Shown one piece after another: positions 15,641 through 24,918 of a stretch of DNA of 64,000 bases. The stretch is from Dehalococcoidia bacterium (GTDB taxonomy: Bacteria; Chloroflexota; Dehalococcoidia; Lucifugimonadales; UBA3495): the NCBI GenBank assembly GCA_022827095.1, contig JAJDTP010000005.1, positions 310,001 through 374,000 on the forward strand, in the 5' to 3' direction. The notes under the pieces were generated by a model. The model did no database searches and was not told the DNA's origin. It saw only the letters and a list, made by a program, of their open reading frames with translations. Both the position numbers and the translations under genes were made by a program. Numbering within the stretch: the first letter of the stretch is position 1; every line of letters begins with the position of its first letter.

Positions 15641-16918
15641 TCAGGCGGAGCGTCGGCGGTAGGTTTCGCGGACGAAGATCATGAGGCCGATACCGGATGC
15701 AGCCAGGACGGCGGCATCGATCCACAGTGACCAGGAGAAGTTCGTCACGTCGGCGATGGCGCCCAGGACCAGGGCGCCCATGACGGTGCCAACGCCTCCG
15801 AAGGTGCGGAGCAGGCCGATGGTGACGCCCTCCAAACCCGGCGGCGCGATGTCGGCGAAGAACACGGTGCCGGCGGGACTGCCAAGGCCCTCGCCCATGC
15901 CGAGCAGGACACCGGACAACATGAGCTGCCACAGGTTTCCCGCCCAGATGAAGGCAGCGATGCCCAGGGTCATCAGGATTATTGCCGGCAGGATGGGGGT
16001 TTTGCGTCCAAAACGGTCGGAGAGGTATCCGGACGCCAGGGTCGTGAAAAACTGGGGGAAGTGGGTGACGCTGATCCAGAGGCCGAGGTCGTCGGGGCCG
16101 AATCCCTTCTGACGCCCGAAAAGCGGCATGACGCTGAAGCGAGCGCCCTGCCGGTTCGCGACGATCATCAGCGCGAACATTCCGACGAGGATGAAGGCGG
16201 GATTGAACATCAGGCGCCAGATCGCGCCGCGACGATCAGCGGGTTCCGGCCGTGCGACAGTATCGGCCTCCTGGGTAGCCCGGGTCCTGGGGGTGGCGCG
16301 CCGACGCGTGGCGCCGTCGGAGGCGAGCTGTTCGCGCCAACGGGACTCGGGCAAGGCCACGATGATCACCACCAAAGAGGCGGCCATCAAAACGGCCTGG
16401 ACGTACAGCGGGACGCGCAGGCCGAAGATGCTGGCCAGGTAGCCGCCCAGCAGGGGGCCAAGGGTCTGGCCGGCCAGGATGCTAAGTTCCTGCAGGCTGA
16501 GCAGGCGGCCCCGCGTTTCGGGAGTGGCCTCGTCACGCAGGTAAATGGTCGCTACGGTGAGGAAGATGCTGCCGCCGAAACCGGATACGAAGCGCCATCC
16601 CGTCAGCCAGGCGTAGCTGAATGAGACGGAGACGAGAGCCGCGCCGACGAGGTTGATGGCGGACCCCAGGGCGAGCACGGGGCGGCGTCCGTAGCGTTGG
16701 GCGAGATACCCGGCGGGCACGCTGGTGACGAGACGGCCCAGGCCGAAGAAGAACCCGACGGCGATGCCGACCTCGGTGGCAGATACGCCGTACTCGCGTT
16801 CCAGGAAGAGGGGCAGCACGGGCGAGATGGCGCCCATGCCGAAGCTGTTCAGCGCGACGACGGCGCAGAGCAGGGCAACGCTGTGGTAGCGGCCGCGGCG
16901 TCCCAGGGCGGACCGCAT
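15641..16918 (-). CDS. MFS transporter, 12 membrane segments
   Basis: 425 residues from ATG 16918; a TTG at 16933 overlapping the DUF951 stop as TTGA is an alternative start that would imply coupling. N-terminal FGMGAISPVLPLFLEREYGV, motif A YLAQRYGRRPVLALG and its repeat YLSDRFGRKTPIL place it with multidrug/metabolite carriers of the DHA1 type. A basic loop of about 40 residues (TRRRATPRTRATQ) joins the two halves. It is the last gene of a pyrF-DUF951-MFS series. Confidence 0.83.
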   Translation of the reverse strand: MRSALGRRGRYHSVALLCAVVALNSFGMGAISPVLPLFLEREYGVSATEVGIAVGFFFGLGRLVTSVPAGYLAQRYGRRPVLALGSAINLVGAALVSVSFSYAWLTGWRFVSGFGGSIFLTVATIYLRDEATPETRGRLLSLQELSILAGQTLGPLLGGYLASIFGLRVPLYVQAVLMAASLVVIIVALPESRWREQLASDGATRRRATPRTRATQEADTVARPEPADRRGAIWRLMFNPAFILVGMFALMIVANRQGARFSVMPLFGRQKGFGPDDLGLWISVTHFPQFFTTLASGYLSDRFGRKTPILPAIILMTLGIAAFIWAGNLWQLMLSGVLLGMGEGLGSPAGTVFFADIAPPGLEGVTIGLLRTFGGVGTVMGALVLGAIADVTNFSWSLWIDAAVLAASGIGLMIFVRETYRRRSA

Positions 16919-16929
16919 GGAACCGGGGT

Positions 16930-17151
16930 TCAACGGTTGCGCTGCTCGTCAGCTTCTGGAGCCGGGCGGGTTACTTCCCGGATGCGCCTCAGGATGCGGA
17001 AACTGGGCGTCATGACGTAGTGGCCGCAGGTCTGGCAGCGGAGGCCGATATCACCGCCGACGCGGTTAACAAGCCACTGGTATCCGCCGCAGGGGTGGGG
17101 CTTCTTCAAGCGAACTACGTCGCCGGGTTTGAGGTCGGCAACATCGACCAT
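16930..17151 (-). CDS. DUF951 family small protein
   Basis: 73 residues: [20 protein letters not shown], then [24 protein letters not shown] and FRILRRI. The pattern [15 protein letters not shown] plus C-x2-C is the DUF951 (YyzM-like) signature, a small SH3-like protein of unknown role. The Cys trio may bind zinc. ATG 17151 shares its A with the pyrF stop (TGATG), so it is coupled to pyrF. Confidence 0.85.
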   Translation of the reverse strand: MVDVADLKPGDVVRLKKPHPCGGYQWLVNRVGGDIGLRCQTCGHYVMTPSFRILRRIREVTRPAPEADEQRNR

Positions 17152-17990
17152 CACTTCCATCCGAGCCCCATGTCGTCGAGGGTGGCGTTGATTTCGTCCC
17201 GCAGTTTGGCGGCTGCGTGTCGTGCGGCGGAAGCGTAATCCGCGCCGGCGGAGGCGTAGATTACGGAACGAGACGCATTGATCACGGCCAAGCGGCCGTC
17301 GGCGTCCACGCCGCAGCGAACCGAATCGGCCAGGTCTCCGCCCTGGGCACCGATGCCGGGGATGAGGAGAGGCAGGCCGGGGCAGATGCCGCGGACGTCG
17401 GCCAACTGCTGGGGAGCAGTGGCGCCGACGACGAGGCCAAGGTTGCCCTGGGACGCCCGTTGCTGGGAACGTCGAGCCAGGCGCAGGTACAAAGGCTGTT
17501 CCAGGTTGCCCACGCCGCTGACGGCGAGGTCCTGGATGTCGGCCGCGCCGCGATTGGAGCCGCGACACCAGATGAACGCGCCTTGCTCGGGGTTGGTCAG
17601 CCAGGGTTCCACGGTGTCCATGCCCCCCCAGGGGTTCACCGTGACGGCGTCGAAGCCCCAGACGTCGAACATGGCGGTGGCATAGGCGGCGGCGCTGGAG
17701 TCAATGTCGCCACGTTTGCAGTCTCCGATGATGATGCAGTGGGGCGCCTCGTCGCGGATGTGCTTGACGGTTTTCTCCAGGGCCTTGAAACCGGGCATGC
17801 CCATCGCCTCATAGAAGGCGAGGTTGGGCTTGTAGGCGCAGACCAGATCGGCGGTGGCGGATACGATGGCGCGGTTGAACTCGACGGTGTCTGATACTGG
17901 AAGTCGGGCGGGATCGGGGTCCAGGCCCGCGCAGAGGAGGCTTTGGGTGGCCTCGCTGGCGGCGCGGAGGCGTTCAGTGAAGTTTGGCAT
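17151..17990 (-). CDS. pyrF: Orotidine 5'-phosphate decarboxylase (type 2)
   Basis: Last step of UMP synthesis. 279 residues with [10 protein letters not shown] at the N-terminus, [14 protein letters not shown] (51-64), and the catalytic D-x-K-R-x-D: Asp90, Lys92, Asp95 in [15 protein letters not shown]. Phosphate-binding text [12 protein letters not shown] follows. Length and the KPN-x-AFYEA form fit the long PyrF subfamily found in actinobacteria and Chloroflexota. No other pyr gene is nearby. Confidence 0.92.
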   Translation of the reverse strand: MPNFTERLRAASEATQSLLCAGLDPDPARLPVSDTVEFNRAIVSATADLVCAYKPNLAFYEAMGMPGFKALEKTVKHIRDEAPHCIIIGDCKRGDIDSSAAAYATAMFDVWGFDAVTVNPWGGMDTVEPWLTNPEQGAFIWCRGSNRGAADIQDLAVSGVGNLEQPLYLRLARRSQQRASQGNLGLVVGATAPQQLADVRGICPGLPLLIPGIGAQGGDLADSVRCGVDADGRLAVINASRSVIYASAGADYASAARHAAAKLRDEINATLDDMGLGWK

Positions 17991-18030
17991 GATATTTATC
18001 CGTGGAAGTGGCGGTAGTTATTGGGTGAGT

Positions 18031-18060
18031 ATTATAGACTTGGAGCGGCGGGAGTGTCAC
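18031..18060 (-). promoter_or_regulatory. Promoter for pyrF-DUF951-MFS
   Basis: Minus-strand -35 GTGACA (18060-18055), an 18-base spacer and a consensus -10 TATAAT (18036-18031). Predicted start about 18024, giving a 34-base leader to the pyrF ATG. Confidence 0.55.
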
Positions 18061-18101
18061 ATGGATGCGCTAGGTAGCATGCATACCCGGTTTGCGGTGG
18101 G

Positions 18102-18151
18102 GGAACGTCGGAAGCAGGATTTTGAGGATTAGAAGATTTCCAGAATTGAGT
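18102..18151. repeat. Family C element, partial copy 2
   Basis: GAACGTCGGAAGCAGGATTT followed by GAGGATT-rich sequence matches the left end of the other C copies. The right end CTGACG is not found, so it is a half element. Confidence 0.55.
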
Positions 18152-18191
18152 GGGCCGGTAGGACGGTCTGACCTGCGTGGACGTGTGTATC

Positions 18192-18226
18192 GCAACGAGA
18201 TTGCCGCACTGAGCTCGCAATGACGG
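18192..18226. repeat. Family A element, solitary right arm
   Basis: GCAACGAGATTGCCGCACTG, then AGCTCGCAATGACGGG: the family A right arm with two changes. No left arm lies within 150 bases. Confidence 0.6.
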
Positions 18227-18332
18227 GATGGGTGTGTGCGGATGTTCAGTTTGGGCGTTCTTGACACTCTGCGATGCGCTTTTCTACACTGCGGCACAAA
18301 TCGATATCAGGATTAGCAGGAGGTCATCTGCG

Positions 18333-19328
18333 ATGACAACTGGCCGATTTACGCATCCGCACCTCCACGTCACCGCCGCGATGGTGGACGCCGCCCGGCG
18401 CTGGGTGGCGAGCCTGGACAGCGACCAACGCGGGAAGGCGACCTACCACTATATGGACGGCGAGCGGCTGTTCTGGTACTACCCGCCGCTGAACCGGCAC
18501 GGGCTGCCACTGCGCGACATGAACGAGCAGCAACGCGGCCACGCGATGGACCTGCTGGCGACGGGTCTTACGGACGAGTCGAACCAGCAAGCCCGGTCGA
18601 TCATCGAGCACGAGTTGGTGCTGGGTCCGCTGGAAGCCGAGTGGGGGCAGGTGACGTGGCCCCGGGATCCGGAGCTTTACTACTGGACGGTTTTCGGCGA
18701 CCCGGGGCGGCACGACCCGTGGGGATGGCGGGTGGAAGGGCACCACCTGTCGGTGCACTACAGCGTATGGGGGGACCAGGTGATCGCGGTGACGCCGTTC
18801 TTCCTCGGGGCGAACCCGGCCGAGGTGCGAAAGGGTCCGAAGGAAGGGCTGCGCATCCTGGGGCGGCGGGAGGATCTGGCGATTGAGCTCATCGGATCGC
18901 TGGACGCGGGGCAGCGCGGCAAGGCGGTGATCCACGACAAGGCGCCGTGGGACATCCTGGGGTACAACAGCAGCAAGCAGGCCATCCACGATGAAGAAGG
19001 CCTGGCTGGTCACGAGATGAACGGCACGCAGCGGGAAATCCTGATGGCGCTGATCGGTGAGTACGTGAACGGGGTTCCGGCGCCGGTGGCGGAACAGCGG
19101 CTGGCGACAATACGGGAGACCGGGCTGGACGACTACCGGCTGGTATGGGCCGGCGGGTTGGATCGGAGCCGGGACCACTACTACCGGATCCACGGCGGGC
19201 AGTTCATCGTGGAGTTCGACAACGTCCAGAACGAGGCGAACCACATCCACTCGGTGTGGCGGGAAGTGGAGAACGACTTCGCGCAGGACGTTTTGCGAGA
19301 CCACCGGATGCTGTATCACATCCTGTGA
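18333..19328 (+). CDS. DUF3500 family protein
   Basis: 331 residues from ATG 18333, which follows AGGAGG at spacing 9. The text matches the DUF3500 family: LDSDQRGKATYHYMDGERLFWYYPP near residue 28, HELVLG, RDPELYYWTVFGDP, GWRVEGHHLSVHYSVWGDQ, TPFFLGANPAEVRKGPKEG, and the C-terminal FIVEFDNVQNEANHIHSVWREVENDF. Biochemical function is not established. The conserved His cluster (GHHLSVH, NHIHSVWR) suggests metal binding or hydrolysis. A terminator follows, so it is monocistronic. Confidence 0.85.
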   Translation: MTTGRFTHPHLHVTAAMVDAARRWVASLDSDQRGKATYHYMDGERLFWYYPPLNRHGLPLRDMNEQQRGHAMDLLATGLTDESNQQARSIIEHELVLGPLEAEWGQVTWPRDPELYYWTVFGDPGRHDPWGWRVEGHHLSVHYSVWGDQVIAVTPFFLGANPAEVRKGPKEGLRILGRREDLAIELIGSLDAGQRGKAVIHDKAPWDILGYNSSKQAIHDEEGLAGHEMNGTQREILMALIGEYVNGVPAPVAEQRLATIRETGLDDYRLVWAGGLDRSRDHYYRIHGGQFIVEFDNVQNEANHIHSVWREVENDFAQDVLRDHRMLYHIL

Positions 19329-19356
19329 GTTCGCCGGTCACTGGCCCACAAGGAAG

Positions 19357-19391
19357 AGCGGGGATGGATTGCCATCTCCGCTTTTGTTTTT
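19357..19391 (+). terminator. Intrinsic terminator after the DUF3500 gene
   Basis: AGCGGGGATGG (19357-19367), loop ATTG, CCATCTCCGCT (19372-19382, one G-T pair), then TTTTGTTTTT. A textbook rho-independent terminator 29 bases past the stop. Confidence 0.85.
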
Positions 19392-19458
19392 GCGCCCAAC
19401 CAGGCGGTTTTGGCAAGTGATGGCTCAGCAAATTGCGCGTGCTGGTTCTTGAGGACGG

Positions 19459-19486
19459 TGGGTTCTTGCTTTCGCAGGAACCACGG
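19459..19486. repeat. Family B short palindromic repeat, degenerate copy 2
   Basis: GGTTCTTGCTTTCGCAGGAACC hairpin (one changed pair) followed by ACGG. It corresponds to the copies at 3507 and 36481. Confidence 0.5.
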
Positions 19487-19543
19487 TGGGGTGGCCTAAC
19501 CGCCGCAGTACGCGCGACGCAGGACAGGGGCGGGCGTTATCGG

Positions 19544-19579
19544 ACAACGAGATTGCCACGCTGCGCTCGCAATGACGGG
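19544..19579. repeat. Family A element, solitary right arm
   Basis: ACAACGAGATTGCCACGCTG, then CGCTCGCAATGACGGG: the family A right arm, without a clear left arm, between the DUF3500 terminator and the lepA stop. Confidence 0.6.
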
Positions 19580-19621
19580 TGGGGGTGAGCGCGGATGATG
19601 ACGGGTCGGGGCGGGCGGTGG

Positions 19622-21475
19622 TTAGTTGTCCTCGCCGATTTTGAGGAGGCTCAGGAAGGCTTCCTGGGGAACTTCGACGCGGCCGACGCGCTTCATGCGC
19701 TTCTTGCCTTCCTTCTGCTTTTCGAGGAGCTTGCGCTTGCGGGTGATGTCACCGCCGTAGCACTTCGAGAGTACGTCCTTGCGCATGGCGCGGACGGTCT
19801 CGCGAGCGACGATGCGGCTGCCGATGGCCGCCTGGATGGGCACCTCGAACATCTGGCGCGGGATGGTGGACCGGAGTTTTTCGACGATGCCACGGCCCTG
19901 GGCGACGGCGTTGTCGCGGTGGCTGATCATGCTCAGGGCTTCGACCGGCGTCTGGTTGACCAGGATGTCGATGCGCACCAGCGGCGCGGCGCGGTAGCCC
20001 TCGAAGGTGTAGTCGAGGGAAGCGTAGCCCTGGGTGCGGGACTTGAGCTGGTTGTAGAAGTCGGCCAGCATCTCGCCCAGGGGCATGGTGTATTCCATCA
20101 CCACGCGGTTCTGGCCGTCGGCTTCGGACGACGCTGCGTCGCCGTTGGATGCGTGGCTCCCCTGCATGTACTCCATGCGGCGGAACTCGGAACGGCGGGC
20201 GTGCATCAGTTCCATGATCGCGCCGACGGCGCGGCTGGGGGCGACGATGGTGACGCCGAGGATGGGTTCGCGGATTTCGGATGTGGAGTTGGGCGGAGGG
20301 AGCAGCGACGGGTTGTCGATGCGGATGACCTCGCCGCTGGTGAGGAGGACTTCATAGGCGACGCTGGGGGCGGTGACGATCAGGTCGAGGTCGTATTCCC
20401 GTTCGAGGCGTTCCTGGACGATCTCCAGGTGAACGAGGCCGAGGAAACCGCAACGGAAACCGAAGCCGAGGGCGCCGCTGTTTTCGGGCTCGATGGTCAG
20501 GGACGCGTCGTTGAGCTTGAGCTTTTCCAGGGCGGCGCGCAGGCGGGTGTAGTCCTCGCCGTCGGCCGGGTAGAGGCCGGCGAAGACCATGGATTTGAGC
20601 TCGACGTAGCCGGGCAGGGGTTCGTCGGCGGGCTCGGCGTTGTTGGTGAGAGTGTCGCCGACGGCGCACTCCTGCACGTCCTTGAAGCCGGTGGCGACGT
20701 AGCCGACTTGACCCGCCTGGAGCACGCCGGTGGGCGTCGGCTCGGGAGCGAAGACGCCGACCTCCATGATCTCGACCGAGCGGCCGGATGACATGACGCG
20801 GAGGCGGTCGTTCTGGGAGATTTGGCCGTCCTCGACGCGGACGTAGGCGATGATGCCCTTGTACGTGTTGTACGTGGAGTCGAACACGAGGGCGCGGAAA
20901 GGCGCGTCATCAACGCCCTTGGGGCCGGGCACGCGCTCGACGATGGCGTCGAGGAGCTCGCGACAGCCGAGGCCGTCCTTGGCGGAGACGAACATCACTT
21001 CGTCGCGACGGAACCCGAAGATCTGCTCCATTTCGGCGGCGACGCGGTCGGGCTCGGCGGAAGGGAGATCGACCTTGTTGATGACCGGGATCATCTCGAG
21101 GTCGTATTCCAGGGCGAGCATGGTGTTGGCGATGGTCTGCGCCTCGACGCCCTGGGTGGCGTCGACGACCAGCAGGGCGCCTTCGCAGGCGGCGAGGGCG
21201 CGGGAGACCTCGTAGGAGAAGTCCACGTGGCCGGGGGTGTCGATGAGGTTCAGCTGGTATTCGGTACCATCGGGGGTGCGGTGGGTCATGTTCACCGCCT
21301 TGCCCTTGATGGTTATGCCGCGTTCACGCTCCAGCTCCATCTGGTCGAGGAACTGCGCCTTCATGTCCTGAGGGCGGACGGTTCCGGTGATTTCGAGGAG
21401 GCGATCGGCCAGGGTGGACTTACCGTGGTCGATGTGGGCGATGATGCAGAAATTGCGGATGTGCTGCTGATCCAT
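19622..21475 (-). CDS. lepA: Elongation factor 4 (LepA) GTPase
   Basis: Ribosomal GTPase that acts on stalled or back-translocated ribosomes. 617 residues from ATG 21475: P-loop AHIDHGKS (13-20), switch [31 protein letters not shown], then the LepA-specific C-terminal domain with [26 protein letters not shown]. The in-frame ATG at 21487 overlaps the -10 element, so the second ATG, which matches the family start (MDQ-x-HIRNF), is preferred and the mRNA would be almost leaderless. Confidence 0.95.
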   Translation of the reverse strand: MDQQHIRNFCIIAHIDHGKSTLADRLLEITGTVRPQDMKAQFLDQMELERERGITIKGKAVNMTHRTPDGTEYQLNLIDTPGHVDFSYEVSRALAACEGALLVVDATQGVEAQTIANTMLALEYDLEMIPVINKVDLPSAEPDRVAAEMEQIFGFRRDEVMFVSAKDGLGCRELLDAIVERVPGPKGVDDAPFRALVFDSTYNTYKGIIAYVRVEDGQISQNDRLRVMSSGRSVEIMEVGVFAPEPTPTGVLQAGQVGYVATGFKDVQECAVGDTLTNNAEPADEPLPGYVELKSMVFAGLYPADGEDYTRLRAALEKLKLNDASLTIEPENSGALGFGFRCGFLGLVHLEIVQERLEREYDLDLIVTAPSVAYEVLLTSGEVIRIDNPSLLPPPNSTSEIREPILGVTIVAPSRAVGAIMELMHARRSEFRRMEYMQGSHASNGDAASSEADGQNRVVMEYTMPLGEMLADFYNQLKSRTQGYASLDYTFEGYRAAPLVRIDILVNQTPVEALSMISHRDNAVAQGRGIVEKLRSTIPRQMFEVPIQAAIGSRIVARETVRAMRKDVLSKCYGGDITRKRKLLEKQKEGKKRMKRVGRVEVPQEAFLSLLKIGEDN

Positions 21476-21485
21476 GACGTCGATC

Positions 21486-21494
21486 ATGGTAGCA
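21486..21494 (-). promoter_or_regulatory. Extended -10 promoter of lepA
   Basis: Minus-strand TGC-TACCAT (21494-21486). The start predicted 7 bases further (about 21479) is only 4 bases before ATG 21475. No strong -35. Confidence 0.45.
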
Positions 21495-21609
21495 CGGGGG
21501 CGAACGGAGCGGCAACGAACGGCGCTGGCTCATGCGTGCCCAGTTTGGCGAGAACAGGGAATTTGCATGGATGCACAGGATCGACAGGATTGGATTGATG
21601 CGCTGTGCT

Positions 21610-22860
21610 CTATGTGGACGGCGGGTTCTCGGCGTTGGGGTTGCGGAGGGGGATCACGAAAATGATCGCCGCGGTGATGAGGGTCAGGATGCCGGCGTAG
21701 TAGTAGACGGTGCCGTAGCTGCCCCAGTAGTCGATGATGAAGGAGGCCAGGAAGGGGGAGCCGATGCCGATGACGCCGTTGATGCCGAACAGCAGGCCGA
21801 TGGCGGTGGCCTCGGTGCCCTGGCCGACGTAGTCCAGCACGGATGCCTGGATGATCTGGTGGAGGGCGAAGCTGAAGAGGCCCAGGCCGGCCATGACGGG
21901 GATCAGCAACAGGCTGGAACCGACGCTGACCACGGCCAGAGAGAGGAGGGCAGCGGCGACGAAGCCGGGAGCCAGGACCGCCTTGCGTCCGAACTTGTCG
22001 GACATCCAGCCGAGGACCGGGGCGGAGATTATGCCCATGCCGGTGAGCAGGGCATAGTAGACGCCGGCCTGCAGGGTGCTCATCTCCAGGGTCTCGCGGA
22101 GGTAGAAGGGGGTCCAGTTGAACAGGGCGTTCAGTCCGATTCCGCGAAGGAGCGCGGCGAAGATCAGGGCCATGACCACGGGGTTCTTGAGCAGGGCGGC
22201 GGCGCTGACGAACTGGTCGGCGAGGCTCCTGACCCGAATACCGTCATCCTCGCGCCCGAGGCCGCGCAGCGACCACCAGACGAAAAAGGCCATGAATATG
22301 GCGAGCCCGGCGTATATTAAGAAAACGTGCCGCCAGATGATGAAGCTTGCGCCCAACAACGCGCCGGCGATGATGGGCCCGCTGACGTTGCCGAGATTGG
22401 AGCCAAACCCGTGCATCGAGATCGCGAATCCGCGACGGTCCGGGAACCGCTGGGAAATGGCGGCAGCAGACGGCAGATGCCACAAGGATCCCGGCATGGA
22501 CATGAAGAACACGACCACCACCAAAAGGGCAAAAGTGGGTGAGCCTCCGATGGCGGCGAAGGTGATGGCGTGGCCCAGCATGCACGCCGTGAGGATGATG
22601 CCCCAGTAGGACTTGAGGTGGTCGATGAAGGGGCCGCCGCCGAGACTGGTGGCGCTGGATCCGCCCTGGCGCACGGCGAAGAGGGCGGCGGTGCGGACGG
22701 TGCCCAAGCCCATGGCGGCTGCGATCTCGGTGATCAGCAGGGGGAAACCCTGGTCGAACATGTGGGATAGGCCGTGTCCCACCGAGAGGCTGCCGAGGAC
22801 AAACGCGCGGTTGTTCTTGATGCCCGGCGCTCCGGGCGCAGCGGGTGTTGCGGTCGCCAA
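21610..22860 (-). CDS. MFS transporter, 12 membrane segments
   Basis: 416 residues. No ATG or GTG fits upstream of the first membrane helix; TTG 22860 with GGAGG just before it is the best start. The frame stays open further upstream only because it mirrors the divergent ATPase gene. About 12 hydrophobic segments are seen, with the signature WMSDKFGRKAVLAPGF in the second half, ISMHGFGSNLGNVSGPIIAGALLG in the first, and GTEATAIGLLFGINGVIG. The arrangement resembles organic-acid or nitrate/nitrite-type MFS carriers. Substrate unknown. Confidence 0.8.
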   Translation of the reverse strand: MATATPAAPGAPGIKNNRAFVLGSLSVGHGLSHMFDQGFPLLITEIAAAMGLGTVRTAALFAVRQGGSSATSLGGGPFIDHLKSYWGIILTACMLGHAITFAAIGGSPTFALLVVVVFFMSMPGSLWHLPSAAAISQRFPDRRGFAISMHGFGSNLGNVSGPIIAGALLGASFIIWRHVFLIYAGLAIFMAFFVWWSLRGLGREDDGIRVRSLADQFVSAAALLKNPVVMALIFAALLRGIGLNALFNWTPFYLRETLEMSTLQAGVYYALLTGMGIISAPVLGWMSDKFGRKAVLAPGFVAAALLSLAVVSVGSSLLLIPVMAGLGLFSFALHQIIQASVLDYVGQGTEATAIGLLFGINGVIGIGSPFLASFIIDYWGSYGTVYYYAGILTLITAAIIFVIPLRNPNAENPPST

Positions 22861-22969
22861 TGGGCCTCCAATGCGCCATGGGGTGGCGTGGGGCGATTGT
22901 AGCGGGGAGGTGGGGGTGGGGCAAGGATGGGGTGGCGGTGGCGCGCGCAAGCGGCCGGTCCCAGGGGAA

Positions 22970-22975
22970 TATAAT
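22970..22975 (+). promoter_or_regulatory. -10 element (TATAAT) for the AAA/TOPRIM-like module
   Basis: Consensus TATAAT 30 bases before ATG 23005, leaving a leader of about 22 bases that holds a GAGGAG binding site. A minus-strand TACAAT (22901-22896) serves the divergent MFS gene. Confidence 0.5.
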
Positions 22976-23004
22976 ATGACGTGAGGACTGCGAGGAGCGC
23001 CAAC

Positions 23005-24246
23005 ATGATCACATCGCTGCGGCTCAGGAACTTCAAAAACTTTGCGGACGAGACGCTGAAGCTGGGGCCGTTCACGGTGATCGTGGGGGCTAACGCCAGC
23101 GGGAAGAGCAACATACGCGACGCTTTTCGGTTTCTGCACGGGATCGGGCGAGGGTACACGCTGGCGGAGATTATTGGAGGGAAGGTGGGCGTTGGCGGGC
23201 AGCTGGAATGGGAGCCGATTAGGGGCGCGCCCAACGAGATAGTTCGCATGTTCGACGGATCTAACGAGGAGATAGGCGAATTCTATGTGAGGTTGAGCGT
23301 GCGCACCGGCGGGAAAAATATGGATTATTCCTGCACAGTTGGAATAAACCCGGACGGGAAAGACGGTTTTCGGCTGTTGACAGAAATGATGATGGCTGAG
23401 AATCAGCCGATATTTGGGATGGTGAATTCCGAACAAGAATGGCGCTACATGCAGGAAGTCAGACCGGCGTTGGCGCGGCCGCTCGATCACGATCCGATAA
23501 GCGAGGATCAGCGCTCCTGTCTTTGTTCTTCTATCCAGAGTATGCGTTTCCTAGAACTGTCGCCGGCGCGGATGCGAGAGCCTTCCGTGCCGGGAGCCAC
23601 CATCCTAGGCGACTACGGCCAGAACCTGCCCACGGTGCTGGAAGCGATTTGCGCTGACGCCGACCGCAAGCAAACGCTGCTTTCGTGGTTCGAGGAACTG
23701 ACGCCGATGGACGTGCAAGGTTTTGAGTTCCCGCGAGACCCCAGCGGCCGGGTGCATCTGTACATTACGGAGCGCAACGGGCGCAAGGTGTCGGCCTACA
23801 GCGCGTCGGACGGGACGCTGCGGTTCCTGGGGTTACTGGCGGCGCTACTGAATGATGATGCCGGCGGCATTTATTTCTTTGAGAAAATTGACAACGGCAT
23901 CCACCCCAGCCGGCTGTGGCTGCTGCTGGACTTGATCGAACGGCAGACGGCGAAGGGGAAGATACAGGTGATCACCACCACCCACTCGCCGGCCCTGCTG
24001 GCCTGGATGAATGACGATACCTTTGAGCACACGTCGGTGGTGTATCGCGATCAATACTGGTCGGACAGCGTGATACGGCACATCGCCGACCTGTATCGCC
24101 TGAGAGAGTTGAGAAAGTCCTACGGGCTGGAACGCCTGCTCACCAACGGCTGGCTGGAAGACGCGATGAAAGCATCTGAAGGAGACGCCGACACCGATCA
24201 TCTGGATGATGACGACGAGGATGGTTGGGGGATGGAGGAAGAATGA
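23005..24246 (+). CDS. AAA_21/OLD-type ATPase, first gene of a putative defence module
   Basis: 413 residues starting MITSLRLRNFKNFADETLKL, the usual start of SMC/RecF-like ATPases. Walker A is GANASGKS (28-35). There is an ABC-like signature SDGTLRFLGLLAALL, a Walker B region IYFFEKIDNGIHPSRL, and the H-loop TTTHSPALLAW. In relatives the Walker B acid pair is usually EE (EEIENGIHP); here the second position is Lys, which could change ATP hydrolysis. The C-terminus is very acidic (DADTDHLDDDDEDGW). It overlaps the next gene by ATGA. ATPases of this kind act as sensors in Gabija, PARIS and OLD-type phage defence. Confidence 0.82.
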   Translation: MITSLRLRNFKNFADETLKLGPFTVIVGANASGKSNIRDAFRFLHGIGRGYTLAEIIGGKVGVGGQLEWEPIRGAPNEIVRMFDGSNEEIGEFYVRLSVRTGGKNMDYSCTVGINPDGKDGFRLLTEMMMAENQPIFGMVNSEQEWRYMQEVRPALARPLDHDPISEDQRSCLCSSIQSMRFLELSPARMREPSVPGATILGDYGQNLPTVLEAICADADRKQTLLSWFEELTPMDVQGFEFPRDPSGRVHLYITERNGRKVSAYSASDGTLRFLGLLAALLNDDAGGIYFFEKIDNGIHPSRLWLLLDLIERQTAKGKIQVITTTHSPALLAWMNDDTFEHTSVVYRDQYWSDSVIRHIADLYRLRELRKSYGLERLLTNGWLEDAMKASEGDADTDHLDDDDEDGWGMEEE

Positions 24247-24827
24247 ACGTACTCGTCATTCCCGAAGACTTTCGCAAAGACCAGTACATTATCAAGCCCC
24301 TTTTCACCAGGCTTTTCCGACGCCTTAGTGCGCCTTCGGTGGAGGTTACTATTTGCAGGGACCCGCTGCTTGGCGGAGTTAGCGAAGCCTTGAAATTGGA
24401 ACGCATTGCGGAAATCGTTGACCAGCAAGCGCCTATGCGCGACATACTGGTACTGTGTGTTGATCGGGATGGCGAAGTGGGGCGACGGCAAAGACTCGAT
24501 GACATTGAGGCTGCAATACAAACCCGATTTGGCGACCGGGTGCGCTTCTTTGCCGAAAATGCCTGGGAAGAGCTGGAAACCTGGGTTCTAGCCGGCCTGA
24601 ACCTGCCCGGCAACTGGCGATGGGCGGACTTGCGCGCCGAGATACACGTCAAGGAACAATACTTTGAGCCGTTGGCGGTGCAGCGTGGCGTGGATAATTC
24701 ACAAGGTGGTGGGCGGAAGGCGCTGGCCGAGGAAGCATCGCGCCGTGTCCTGGCCATCCGGCGGAAATGTCCGGAGGATTTCAACGCGCTGGCGGAGCGG
24801 CTGGAAACCGGCATCCAGGCGGCATAA
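24243..24827 (+). CDS. TOPRIM-like partner of the AAA ATPase (DUF4276-like)
   Basis: 194 residues from ATG 24243, overlapping the ATPase stop as ATGA. It opens with MNVLVIPEDF (Glu8 after the first strand) and has DILVLCVDRDGE (Asp74, Asp76, Glu78), the arrangement of TOPRIM metal-binding sites. AENAWEELETWVLAGLNLPGNW follows, like the helix after the TOPRIM core of OLD and DUF4276 proteins. It is probably the nuclease effector of the pair. The fold call is inference from motif order. It is shorter than the AriB (DUF4435) effector of PARIS. Confidence 0.7.
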   Translation: MNVLVIPEDFRKDQYIIKPLFTRLFRRLSAPSVEVTICRDPLLGGVSEALKLERIAEIVDQQAPMRDILVLCVDRDGEVGRRQRLDDIEAAIQTRFGDRVRFFAENAWEELETWVLAGLNLPGNWRWADLRAEIHVKEQYFEPLAVQRGVDNSQGGGRKALAEEASRRVLAIRRKCPEDFNALAERLETGIQAA

Positions 24828-24853
24828 CCAATCCCACGCCGCTCGGCGTTTGA

Positions 24854-24862
24854 TGCTACAAT
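24854..24862 (+). promoter_or_regulatory. Extended -10 promoter of aprB
   Basis: TGC-TACAAT (TG 24854-24855, hexamer 24857-24862). Predicted start about 24869, so the leader begins just before the hairpin at 24884. It shows that aprB has its own transcription unit. Confidence 0.55.
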
Positions 24863-24883
24863 GCGCGGCAGATTTTCGCCGCC

Positions 24884-24906
24884 GGGCGGGTTTGCCCGCC
24901 CATTTT
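24884..24906 (+). promoter_or_regulatory. GC-rich leader hairpin followed by a T-run, before aprB
   Basis: GGGCGGG (24884-24890), loop TTTG, CCCGCCC (24895-24901), then ATTTTG. It sits between the promoter and the GAGGAG binding site of aprB. It may terminate the upstream module or attenuate aprB. Confidence 0.5.
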
Positions 24907-24918
24907 GAGGAGTGATCA

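Noticed and set aside
16919-16933. TTG start for the MFS gene overlapping the DUF951 stop
   Set aside because: Possible, but ATG 16918 is simpler and costs only five residues; kept as an alternative in the annotation.
21560-21605. Further family C-like fragment (ACAGGATCGACAGGATTGG)
   Set aside because: Only the CAGGAT words resemble family C; neither terminal AACGTCAG nor CTGACG is present.
22861-23490. N-terminal extension of the MFS protein by about 210 residues
   Set aside because: The extension is the antisense of the divergent ATPase gene and lacks membrane segments.
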